From NCBI RefSeq assembly GCF_900129325.1, contig NZ_FQUP01000003.1:496001-560000 (forward strand): DNA of 64,000 nt, read 5' to 3'. The translations under genes and the position numbers were made by a program. The DNA comes from Kaistia soli DSM 19436 (lineage in GTDB: Bacteria; Pseudomonadota; Alphaproteobacteria; Rhizobiales; Kaistiaceae). The notes under the pieces are model-generated. The model saw only the letters and a program-made list of their open reading frames with translations, had not been told where the DNA came from and ran no database searches. Positions 55,096-62,992 of this stretch are shown here, in pieces (position 1 is the first letter of the stretch; each line of letters opens with the position of its first letter).

Positions 55096-55353
55096 CAGCG
55101 CCACGCTCTCAGGAGACGGCTCACGCCGAAGCGATTTACCGCGAAGAGGAGACACGGCACGGCTTCGCCAGGCGCCGCCGGCACCCGATTTCCTGCTCCA
55201 AGCGGGTCAATGCCGGCCGTCATTCTACCTCTCCGGCCACGCCCGCCCGCTACGAACGCCGGCCGGCGCCGCCGCGAAACGGGGAGAGGAATGGTTGCCG
55301 AATTCGGAGGGCCGCCGCAAGCCGCCATCGCGAGACGGCGGTGGATGAATGGT

Positions 55354-56169
55354 TCAGCGCGAGGCGGTGGCGGCGTTCTTGCTGAGCCAGTCGTCGGCCA
55401 GCGCCAGCGCTGTGCGGCGCTCGGTTTCCGTCGCGACCGAGAAGGCCTGTTCCTGCAGCCTCTGGATCCAGGGATCGAGCGGCTTGGCGCGGTCACGCGC
55501 GACGGTCAGGAACATGAGGCCGAGCACCGGCTCGCGATTGACGCCTTCCCCCTCGAACAGCATATGGCCGAGCAGCGCCTGTGCGCCGACATTGCCCTTG
55601 TTCGCGGCAAGCTTCGCCCAGCGGACGGCTTGGCGCGGATCGCGTTCCCCACCCTCGCCGTCATAATACATCCGGGCCAGATTAAGCTGCGCGTCCGGAT
55701 CGCCAAAATAGGAGGCTGCATAGGCAAACATCTGCCGCGCACGGCCGAAATCTGGCTGGATCGAGCTGTTCGGTATGCCTTGGCGATAATAGGAGCCGAG
55801 CTCGACAAAGGCATTGGCGACGAAGCGGGCAGAGCTGCCTTCCGGATTGTCGTCGGCATGGCCGTCGGCGATCTCGCTGAACATCTCGAACGCTTTGATG
55901 TCATCCTTGGCGAGGCCATCGCCCTCGGCATACATCCGGCCGAGCTTCCACTGCGCCCCGGCATGGCCCTTCTCGGCGGCATAGGTCAGCGCCTCGACGG
56001 CAGCTGTCTTGTCGCCCTGCTTATAGGCGTTGTAGCCGAAACGGAACGCTTCCATTGGCGTCGCGTTTTTGTCGAGCGTGCGCGCATCAAGGGCATAGGC
56101 TCCCGCGAGGCCGCTGAGAAGACCGATGCCAAAAAGGGCGGCGCCGCCGAACGCGTTACAAAACCGCAT
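55354..56169 (-). CDS. exoR: ExoR-like Sel1-repeat periplasmic regulator
   Basis: A 271-residue exported Sel1-repeat protein. After a signal segment (FGGAALFGIGLLSGLAGAYA) it reads LDARTLDKNATPMEAFRFGYNAYKQGDKTAAVEAL and TYAAEKGHAGAQWKLGRMYAEGDGLAKDDIKAF, close to ExoR of Sinorhizobium meliloti. ExoR restrains the ExoS-ChvI (ChvG-ChvI) two-component system, and is cut in acid to release it. Further Sel1 units (GDPDAQLNLARMYYDGEGGERD, GNVGAQALLGHMLFEGEG) follow. ChvG/ChvI are not in the window. I chose the ATG at 56167-56169. Confidence 0.85.
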   Translation of the reverse strand: MRFCNAFGGAALFGIGLLSGLAGAYALDARTLDKNATPMEAFRFGYNAYKQGDKTAAVEALTYAAEKGHAGAQWKLGRMYAEGDGLAKDDIKAFEMFSEIADGHADDNPEGSSARFVANAFVELGSYYRQGIPNSSIQPDFGRARQMFAYAASYFGDPDAQLNLARMYYDGEGGERDPRQAVRWAKLAANKGNVGAQALLGHMLFEGEGVNREPVLGLMFLTVARDRAKPLDPWIQRLQEQAFSVATETERRTALALADDWLSKNAATASR

Positions 56170-56709
56170 AGCTTGCCACTTCGTTATGGACAGCCGACCA
56201 GGTTGCGGCCAAAGACGGCCGCACGAGATCAAGGCAGGTCGCGTTTCCACGACCATTGTTGGATTGCTGGAAAGAGTGCACCCGGTTTCCGGCGAAACCT
56301 AGGCCGTCCCGCCATAGGCCGGTCGAATGACTCATCCCTGCCGTCGATGCGAAAGCAAAACAGGTATTTCCCACAATACGCCGCAAGGTCTGTCCTATCC
56401 GCCCCCGGATCGCTGGCGAAGCTCGTGTCGCTTTATGGCTGAAAGGCGGCAGATGATGTCTGGCGAAGGTCTTACGACGACAATGAAATCCGGTGTTGCG
56501 GGACCGCCACAGAGTGACATCGGCGCCACCGCAACCGCAATCGGTTGCTAGCCCGGACTAAATCGACCGGTTTCCAGCCGGAACTCCTGGCGGCACGGTC
56601 GAACAAACAGGAAACACCCTCGCCGTGAAGCCGGCAGCATGGCAAGATTCGTGCTTGATTCGGATGGCCCGCCCGGCCATGTCAGCGGCCGGACCCAAAC
56701 GGAAGACCC
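56170..56709. other. 540-bp intergenic region upstream of exoR and parE
   Basis: Divergent regulatory DNA for exoR (minus) and parE (plus). No promoter stood out clearly on either strand. A short frame starting ATGATG at about 56453 (32 codons, preceded by AAAGG) is open up to a TAG near 56551; I do not claim it as a gene. Confidence 0.5.
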
Positions 56710-58761
56710 ATGGACGACACCAGCGATCTCTTCGGATCGGCAGCGGCCGAGATTGTGACCGAGAACAGCGCGCCGTCAGCGGCCGCCAACAAGGCTGCAG
56801 CCGCACGCCGATCGAGCCAGGCCGCAGCCGAGGCCGATTATTCGGCCGCCGACATTGAGGTGCTCGAGGGACTCGAGCCGGTGCGCCGGCGTCCTGGCAT
56901 GTATATCGGCGGCACCGATGAAAAGGCGCTGCATCATCTCTTCGCCGAGGTGATCGACAATTCGATGGACGAGGCCGTCGCCGGTCACGCCAATTTCATC
57001 GAGGTCGAAGTCTCTGTGGATGGCTTCGTGACGGTCACCGACAATGGGCGCGGCATCCCGGTCGACCCGCATCCGAAGTTCAAGGACAAGTCGGCGCTCG
57101 AAGTCATCATGACGACGCTGCATTCGGGCGGAAAGTTCGATTCGAAGGTCTACGAGACGTCCGGCGGCCTGCATGGCGTCGGCGTTTCCGTAGTGAACGC
57201 GCTGTCGGAGGTGCTCGAGGTCGAAGTCGCGCGCGGCCGAAAGCTCTATCGCCAGACTTTTGCACGCGGGGTTCCAACCTCGGGGCTCGTGCTTGTCGGC
57301 GACGTTCAGAACCGCCGCGGCACCCGTACCCGCTTCAAGCCCGATGCGCAGATCTTCGGTGCCGCAGCACAGTTCAAGCCGGCGCGTCTCTTCGCGATGG
57401 CCCGGTCCAAGGCCTATCTCTATGGCGGCGTCGAAATCCGCTGGAGCTGCGCGCCGGAACTTCTTGGGCCGGACGCAGCGACACCTTCGACGGCGGTGTT
57501 CCATTTTCCCGGCGGGCTCAAAGATTTCCTCGCGGCGGACCTAACCGGCGAGAAGACCGTCACCGGCCAGATCTTCGCCGGTCGCACTGATAAGACCTCG
57601 GGCCATGGCGCGGCGGAATGGGCGGTCGCCTGGTTCCCCGGGGACGGCTATGTCCGTTCCTATTGCAACACCGTGCCGACACCCGAGGGCGGCACGCATG
57701 AGCAGGGGCTGCGCTCGGCGCTGCTCCGCGGGCTCAAGTCCTATGCTGAGCTAACCGGCAACAAGCGCGCGTCGGTGATCACTGCCGACGACGTGATGAC
57801 GTCCTGCGCCGCGATGCTTTCGGTATTCGTGCGGGAGCCTGAATTCGTCGGCCAGACCAAGGATCGCCTCGCTTCGGGCGAGGCGACGCGCATCGTCGAG
57901 AAGGCGCTCGGCGATCCGTTTGACCATTGGCTCGCGGCCTCGCCGCAGGACGCGACACGCCTGCTCGACTGGGTGATCGAGCGCGCCGAGGAGCGGCTTC
58001 GCCGGCGGCAGGAAAAAGAGGTCAACCGCAAGAGCGCGGTCCGCAAGTTGCGCCTGCCGGGCAAGCTGGCCGATTGCAGCCAGACCGCGGCCCAGGGCAG
58101 CGAGATCTTCATCGTCGAGGGCGACAGCGCCGGCGGCTCGGCCAAGCAGGCCCGCGACCGCGCGAGCCAAGCGATCCTGCCGCTGCGCGGCAAGATCCTC
58201 AACGTCGCCAACGCCGGCCGCGAAAAGCTCGGTGCCAACCAGCAGCTCGCCGACCTGATGCAGGCGCTGGGCGTCGGCCCGCGCAACCAGTATCGCGACG
58301 AAGATCTGCGCTACGACAAGGTCATCATCATGACCGACGCCGATGTCGACGGCGCCCATATTGCCTCGCTGCTCATCACCTTCTTTTATCGCGAGATGCC
58401 GGAGCTGATCGCCACCGGCCATCTCTATCTCGCTGTTCCGCCGCTCTACCGCATCACGCAGGGCGGCAAGACGCTTTATGCCCGCGACGACGGCCACAAG
58501 GACGAATTGCTGGCGACGGAATTCACCGGCAAGGGCAAGGTCGACATCGGTCGCTTCAAAGGCCTCGGCGAGATGATGCCGGCGCAGCTCAAGGAAACGA
58601 CGATGGACCCCAGGAAGCGCACGCTGCTACGCGTCGGGATCGTCGACGGCGAGATCGAGCTGACGCGCGACACGGTCGAGCAATTGATGGGCAACAAGCC
58701 GGAGGAGCGCTTCCGCTTCATCCAGGACAACGCCGCCTTCGCAACCGAGATCGATATCTAG
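56710..58761 (+). CDS. parE: DNA topoisomerase IV subunit B
   Basis: ATPase subunit that separates linked daughter chromosomes. The 683-residue product has an N-terminal GHKL domain (HHLFAEVIDNSMDEAVAGHANF, VTDNGRGIPVD), a transducer region, and the TOPRIM with FIVEGDSAGGSAKQARDRASQAILPLRGKILNV and MTDADVDGAHIASLLITFFYR. The absence of the long GyrB insert and the length near 680 fit ParE. An Ala/Ser-rich N-terminal 35 residues precede the domain. Confidence 0.95.
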   Translation: MDDTSDLFGSAAAEIVTENSAPSAAANKAAAARRSSQAAAEADYSAADIEVLEGLEPVRRRPGMYIGGTDEKALHHLFAEVIDNSMDEAVAGHANFIEVEVSVDGFVTVTDNGRGIPVDPHPKFKDKSALEVIMTTLHSGGKFDSKVYETSGGLHGVGVSVVNALSEVLEVEVARGRKLYRQTFARGVPTSGLVLVGDVQNRRGTRTRFKPDAQIFGAAAQFKPARLFAMARSKAYLYGGVEIRWSCAPELLGPDAATPSTAVFHFPGGLKDFLAADLTGEKTVTGQIFAGRTDKTSGHGAAEWAVAWFPGDGYVRSYCNTVPTPEGGTHEQGLRSALLRGLKSYAELTGNKRASVITADDVMTSCAAMLSVFVREPEFVGQTKDRLASGEATRIVEKALGDPFDHWLAASPQDATRLLDWVIERAEERLRRRQEKEVNRKSAVRKLRLPGKLADCSQTAAQGSEIFIVEGDSAGGSAKQARDRASQAILPLRGKILNVANAGREKLGANQQLADLMQALGVGPRNQYRDEDLRYDKVIIMTDADVDGAHIASLLITFFYREMPELIATGHLYLAVPPLYRITQGGKTLYARDDGHKDELLATEFTGKGKVDIGRFKGLGEMMPAQLKETTMDPRKRTLLRVGIVDGEIELTRDTVEQLMGNKPEERFRFIQDNAAFATEIDI

Positions 58762-58816
58762 GGATCGATCGGCCGATAGCAGAAGGACGACGCGGCAGCG
58801 AGTTCGCCGCGGCGGT

Positions 58817-60091
58817 TCATGCGTCGGCCTGCCAGGCCGTCTGCATGTCACGCAACCGCTGTCTATCGGCATCGAGGGTCAGAGCGGCCTCGGCGCGTGA
58901 GAAGGCCATTTCCGCCTGCCGACGCGCTGCGGCGCGGAATGCGGCGTCGCCCAGGGCGCCCAGCGCGTAGAGAGCCTTCTGGATGCGCAGTTGCACCTCG
59001 ACGAGCGCCGCTCCATCGCGGGCCATCAGCATGAAGGCGTCTTCGAGCAGATCGTCGGATTCGAGCGCTGGCACATGCAGGCGCTTGTGGCGCATCGCGT
59101 CGGGCGCCGGCTCGGGCCGTTCGGCCCAGATGCTCAGCAGGCGTGTCATGCGGCCGATGACATCGATCGCCGTTCCCGAATCGTTGAATGCGGCCGAGAG
59201 TGCGCGCGAGCCGATCTCGCTCATGACCGCGAGCCCGAAGCGCGGATCCTGATCGAAATTCCGTTCCGCGGCGATCGAATAGGCGCGCCTGATCGTCTCT
59301 GTGATGTCGTTCGCCGCCTCGTCCTCGGGTGGCTGCTCCAGAAATGCGAGCGGCGAATTTGGAAAGATAAAAGCACCGGGAATCGCCGCCAGGACGATAT
59401 CGGACCCGATCTCGTCGGCGAGGCCCGCCAGCGCTCCCATGTCGATATGCTGCACATAGCCGATGCTATCGGCGGTGACCGCCCAGCCTTTGGCGGCGCG
59501 CGCCCGCATCGCCTCTTCGAGGCGCAGTCCTCCAAGATAAGGCTCCTCGATCCGCGACTCGAGAGCTGCCAGCGCCGCCGCCTCGACACGGTTGGTTGTC
59601 TCGCCGACACGGCCAAGCCGGGTCAGATGATCGATCCAGCGCAGCAGCGTCACCACGATGAGGATGATCACGCCAATCGTGACCAGGAACAGGATGACGC
59701 GACCACGATCGCCATATGCGCCGATCTTCAGAACCACGATGCCGACGATACCGAACAGGAATGAGCCGATAAAGGTCGAGAGCACGTTCTGGGTGACCCG
59801 ATCTTCCATCAGCAGCTTCGTGGCGCGCGGGGTGACATTGCTGGTCGCCGAGCCATAGGCGGATGTCATGACGCTCAATGAGAAGGTCGTCACCGCCAGC
59901 ATGCTCGACGCGATGATGTCGAGGATGCCTTCAACGGCGTCGGCGCCGATCTTGCCGGGCAACTGCCAGGGGATGTAACGCTCGATCACGGCCGCTAATA
60001 CCGCGGCGACGACACCAAGCGCGCCGATGAGGCTGGCTCGAAACCAGAGGCGCCGCGTGAACTGCCTCCAGAGCCATTGCCAGCGCGACAT
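58817..60091 (-). CDS. DUF2254 integral membrane protein
   Basis: A 424-residue protein with four N-terminal spans; LDIIASSMLAVTTFSLSVMTSAYGSATSNVTPRATKLLMEDRVTQNVLSTFIGSFLF is the DUF2254 core. A cytosolic C-terminal region with many charged helices (PDAMRHKRLHVPALESDDLLEDAFMLMARDGAALVEVQLRIQ) follows. Function is unknown. It is convergent to parE. Confidence 0.9.
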   Translation of the reverse strand: MSRWQWLWRQFTRRLWFRASLIGALGVVAAVLAAVIERYIPWQLPGKIGADAVEGILDIIASSMLAVTTFSLSVMTSAYGSATSNVTPRATKLLMEDRVTQNVLSTFIGSFLFGIVGIVVLKIGAYGDRGRVILFLVTIGVIILIVVTLLRWIDHLTRLGRVGETTNRVEAAALAALESRIEEPYLGGLRLEEAMRARAAKGWAVTADSIGYVQHIDMGALAGLADEIGSDIVLAAIPGAFIFPNSPLAFLEQPPEDEAANDITETIRRAYSIAAERNFDQDPRFGLAVMSEIGSRALSAAFNDSGTAIDVIGRMTRLLSIWAERPEPAPDAMRHKRLHVPALESDDLLEDAFMLMARDGAALVEVQLRIQKALYALGALGDAAFRAAARRQAEMAFSRAEAALTLDADRQRLRDMQTAWQADA

Positions 60092-60189
60092 GCTTTCCCC
60101 CTATCGTGGCGCACCAAGCGACGCCGATTCCATCCAACCTATGTAATGCGGTCTTCGCCGCCGACATCTGCCACGGAATGACAGGGGTG

Positions 60190-60618
60190 ATGGAACTCAC
60201 AGGGCTGTTTGCAGCCTCCTTCCTGGCGGCGACGCTGTTGCCAACGCAATCCGAGGCGGTGCTGGTCGCGTTGCTGATCAAGGGCGACGTCGCGCCGTGG
60301 TTGCTGGTCGCAACGGCCAGTCTCGGCAATGTGCTCGGCGCCATCGTCAACTGGCTGCTCGGCCGTTTCCTGGAGCATTTCCGGCAGCGGCGCTGGTTTC
60401 CGGTGAGCGGCGCGGCGCTGGGCCGGGCGCAGCGTTGGTATCGACGCGCCGGGCGCTGGAGCCTTCTATTCTCGTGGCTGCCGATCGTCGGCGATCCGCT
60501 CACCGTCGTCGCAGGCGCCTTGCGAGAGCCGCTGTGGAGCTTTGTCCTGCTCGTCGCTATCGGCAAGGTCGGCCGCTATGTCGTTCTTACGCTCGCAACG
60601 CTGGGTCTCGCTGGCTGA
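60190..60618 (+). CDS. YqaA-family (SNARE-associated/DedA-like) membrane protein
   Basis: A 142-residue membrane protein. It opens MELTGLFAASFLAATLLPTQSEAVLVALLI, the YqaA pattern, and has LGNVLGAIVNWLLGRFLEHFRQ and LFSWLPIVGDPLTVVAGAL with the conserved polar re-entrant motif of the DedA/VTT group. I chose the ATG at 60190 (family N-terminus); an ATG at 60178 is an alternative. Members handle lipids or ions at the membrane; the substrate is unknown. Confidence 0.88.
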   Translation: MELTGLFAASFLAATLLPTQSEAVLVALLIKGDVAPWLLVATASLGNVLGAIVNWLLGRFLEHFRQRRWFPVSGAALGRAQRWYRRAGRWSLLFSWLPIVGDPLTVVAGALREPLWSFVLLVAIGKVGRYVVLTLATLGLAG

Positions 60619-60698
60619 TGGCGCGGCTTGCCAGAGGCGCGCGATGACGCGATAGATTTTCGCAACGCTGCCAATCCGTCTCGATCCGGAACGACATC

Positions 60699-61172
60699 AT
60701 GCGGAAAAACTTGCTTGGTCCTGCAATGAGGGCGGCGGCCACCCTGGCGCTTTTCGCCGGACTGCTCGCCCCCATGGTGAACACAGCCCGGGCCGACAGC
60801 GTCTCCAATACGGTCCAGGCGCTCGATGCGTCGGTGCAAGACCTGCGCATCGCCGGCAATTGGGAAAAGGACGGCCGCAAGGGTGTCTACCGGATTCTCG
60901 TCGCTCGCACGGCAGCGCCGAAGCCGACGGCGCGGCTCTTCGTGCAGTGGATCGCGACGGGCGTCGACGGCTCACTCCGGGTCGAGCGCTCGATCGAAAT
61001 TGCCGAGCTTGCCGAACTCAAGCTCGATATCTCCGACTTCGTCGCCGAATCGGATCCAGACGGGCTGAGCGTTTTCGTCGAAGTCGTTGACCCCTCGCAG
61101 GACACCGACCAGAGCTACGAACTGTTTGTCGATGACGACGGGACATACCGGTTTGGGCCCGCCAGTAACTAA
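60699..61172 (+). CDS. Hypothetical exported protein
   Basis: A 157-residue protein with a signal peptide (MRKNLLGPAMRAAATLALFAGL, cleavage near TARADS). The mature part, DSVSNTVQALDASVQDLRIAGNWEKDGRKGVYRILVARTAAPKPTARLF, then AELKLDISDFVAESDPDGLSVFVEVVDPSQDTDQSYELFVDDDGTYRFGP, is beta-rich and acidic. I recognise no family. It precedes rhlE with 144 bp between them and has its own start with a weak ribosome-binding site. Confidence 0.75.
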   Translation: MRKNLLGPAMRAAATLALFAGLLAPMVNTARADSVSNTVQALDASVQDLRIAGNWEKDGRKGVYRILVARTAAPKPTARLFVQWIATGVDGSLRVERSIEIAELAELKLDISDFVAESDPDGLSVFVEVVDPSQDTDQSYELFVDDDGTYRFGPASN

Positions 61173-61218
61173 GTTCGACGCGAATCGCCGCCGAAAGCGC
61201 CGAATTCCTTCAAAAGAT

Positions 61219-61248
61219 TTGACAAATCGTCACCGATGCGGGTATTTG
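61219..61248 (+). promoter_or_regulatory. Probable rhlE promoter
   Basis: TTGACA (61219-61224), a strong -35 match, an 18-base spacer and TATTTG (61243-61248). Transcription from about 61255 would give a leader of about 62 bases before the TTG start. Confidence 0.45.
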
Positions 61249-61316
61249 CCAGCGTCACTCATCGATGGTGATGGCGTTCTCTCGCTGTCCCACGCAGCCT
61301 TCGGGCCTTTTTCTTC

Positions 61317-62801
61317 TTGACCACATCCTTCTCTACGCTCGGGCTTAGTCCCAAAGTGCTGGCCGCCGTTGAATCGAGCGGCTACACCACGCCGACGCCG
61401 ATTCAGGCCGAAGCCATCCCGCATGTCCTCAATCGCCGTGACGTTCTGGGCATCGCCCAGACGGGAACCGGCAAGACGGCTGGCTTCGTGCTGCCCATGA
61501 TCACCCTGCTCGAGCAGGGTCGGGCTCGCGCCCGCATGCCGCGCACGCTGATCCTCGAACCGACGCGCGAACTCGCTGCGCAGGTCGAGGAGAACTTCAA
61601 CAAATACGGCCAGAACCACAAGTTGAACGTCGCCCTGCTCATCGGCGGTGTCTCGTTCAACGAGCAGGAAAAGAAGCTCGATCGTGGCGTCGACGTTCTC
61701 ATCGCGACGCCCGGCCGCCTGCTCGATCACTGCGAGCGCGGCAAGCTTCTGATGACCGGCGTCGAGATCCTCGTGATCGACGAAGCCGACCGCATGCTCG
61801 ACATGGGCTTCATTCCGGATATCGAGCGCATCAGCAAGCTGCTGCCGTTTGGCCGCCAGACGCTGTTCTTCTCTGCGACGATGCCGCCAGAGATCGAACA
61901 CCTTGCCGATACGTTCCTGTCCAACCCGGCCCGGATCGAAGTCGCGAAGCCTGCGACGACGGCTAAGACGGTAACGCAGGTCTTCGTGGCTGTCGGGCGC
62001 GAGTCGGCCGAGAAGCGCGAAACGCTGCGCGAACTCATCCGCAACGCAGTCGATCTCAAGAACGCGATCATCTTCTGCAATCGCAAGCGCGAAGTCGCTG
62101 TTCTCGCCCGCTCTCTGGAGAAGCATGGCTTCTCCGTCGGCGCATTGCACGGCGACATGGACCAGCGCGCCCGCATGGCTACGCTGGACGGCTTCAAGCA
62201 TAACAAGATCACGCTGCTCGTCGCGAGCGACGTGGCGGCGCGCGGGCTCGATATCCCCGATGTCAGCCATGTCTTCAACTTCGACATCCCGACGCATGCC
62301 GACGACTACGTCCACCGGATCGGCCGCACTGGCCGCGCCGGCCGGTCGGGTACAGCGATGACGTTGGTCGCTCCCGCTGACCAGAAATACCTTTCGGCGA
62401 TCGACAAGCTGACCGGCGACGGCGTGAAATGGCTCGGCGATCCCGTCGGAGCCGCGCCAAGCCGCGAGCGGTCCGAGCGTCCGGAGCGTGCTGAACGCCC
62501 CGAACGTGCGCCCCGCGCTGAACGCGCGCCTCGCGCACCGCGTGCAGCAGATACGGCCAAGTCCAGCGAGCCGCGCGAAAGCGTTGTCGAGGCGAAGCCC
62601 GCCACGACCGCACCGCGCATCGCCGAAGAGCCCGTCCGTCCGAGCGCCGAGGGCCGCCGCGAGGCAACTCGCCGGCAGCAGACGGCACGCCCGGAGCGGC
62701 CCCAGCGTCGCGACCGCGACGACGGTGGCGAGCGGGTTATCGGCCTTGGCGATCACGTGCCGCAATTCCTGCTACGCCCGGTTCGCCTCCCGTCCTCCTA
62801 G
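61317..62801 (+). CDS. rhlE: DEAD-box RNA helicase, RhlE type
   Basis: ATP-dependent RNA helicase, 494 residues. It reads FSTLGLSPKVLAAVESSGYTTPTPIQAEAIPHVLNRRDVLGIAQTGTGKTAGF with the Q motif and motif I, then LVIDEADRMLDMGF (DEAD), FFSATMPPEI (SAT), and HRIGRTGRAGRSGTAM (motif VI). The C-terminal region (from about 380) is rich in Arg, Glu, Pro and Ala repeats (RSERPERAERPERAPRAERAPRAPRA), which may bind RNA. The start is TTG at 61317 with no Shine-Dalgarno sequence and just after a short GC hairpin plus T-run; this is odd for a highly expressed gene and may reflect leader control. Confidence 0.9.
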   Translation: MTTSFSTLGLSPKVLAAVESSGYTTPTPIQAEAIPHVLNRRDVLGIAQTGTGKTAGFVLPMITLLEQGRARARMPRTLILEPTRELAAQVEENFNKYGQNHKLNVALLIGGVSFNEQEKKLDRGVDVLIATPGRLLDHCERGKLLMTGVEILVIDEADRMLDMGFIPDIERISKLLPFGRQTLFFSATMPPEIEHLADTFLSNPARIEVAKPATTAKTVTQVFVAVGRESAEKRETLRELIRNAVDLKNAIIFCNRKREVAVLARSLEKHGFSVGALHGDMDQRARMATLDGFKHNKITLLVASDVAARGLDIPDVSHVFNFDIPTHADDYVHRIGRTGRAGRSGTAMTLVAPADQKYLSAIDKLTGDGVKWLGDPVGAAPSRERSERPERAERPERAPRAERAPRAPRAADTAKSSEPRESVVEAKPATTAPRIAEEPVRPSAEGRREATRRQQTARPERPQRRDRDDGGERVIGLGDHVPQFLLRPVRLPSS

Positions 62802-62850
62802 GATCGGGACAAAGACCATGCTGACGGCTGCCGCCGACGGCCCGTCGGTG

Positions 62851-62927
62851 TTAAGCGGCCGTTAGGCACGATTATCGACCGCGGATGCAGCGCAGCGGCG
62901 CGACCGATTGTATTAGCTCCTCGTTAG
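62851..62927 (+). promoter_or_regulatory. Paired TTAR-N7-TTAR boxes (CtrA-like) before the cyclase gene
   Basis: TTAA-N7-TTAG (62851-62865) and TTAG-N7-TTAG (62913-62927) are spaced like CtrA half-sites (consensus TTAA-N7-TTAA). Both lie between rhlE and the diguanylate cyclase. One or two mismatches per pair make this a candidate only. Confidence 0.3.
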
Positions 62928-62992
62928 AAATTCGCGTCCAGATTGCAGCCGACGAAGATTGATATTCGTTCGATGCGATTGGATGGGGGGCC

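Noticed and set aside
56453-56551. A 32-codon frame (ATGATG start) before parE
   Set aside because: Only a weak AAAGG upstream and no conserved feature; could be chance.
61230-62765. A 511-codon minus-strand frame over rhlE
   Set aside because: Shadow of the helicase; translation is Arg/Ala/Asp-rich without domains.
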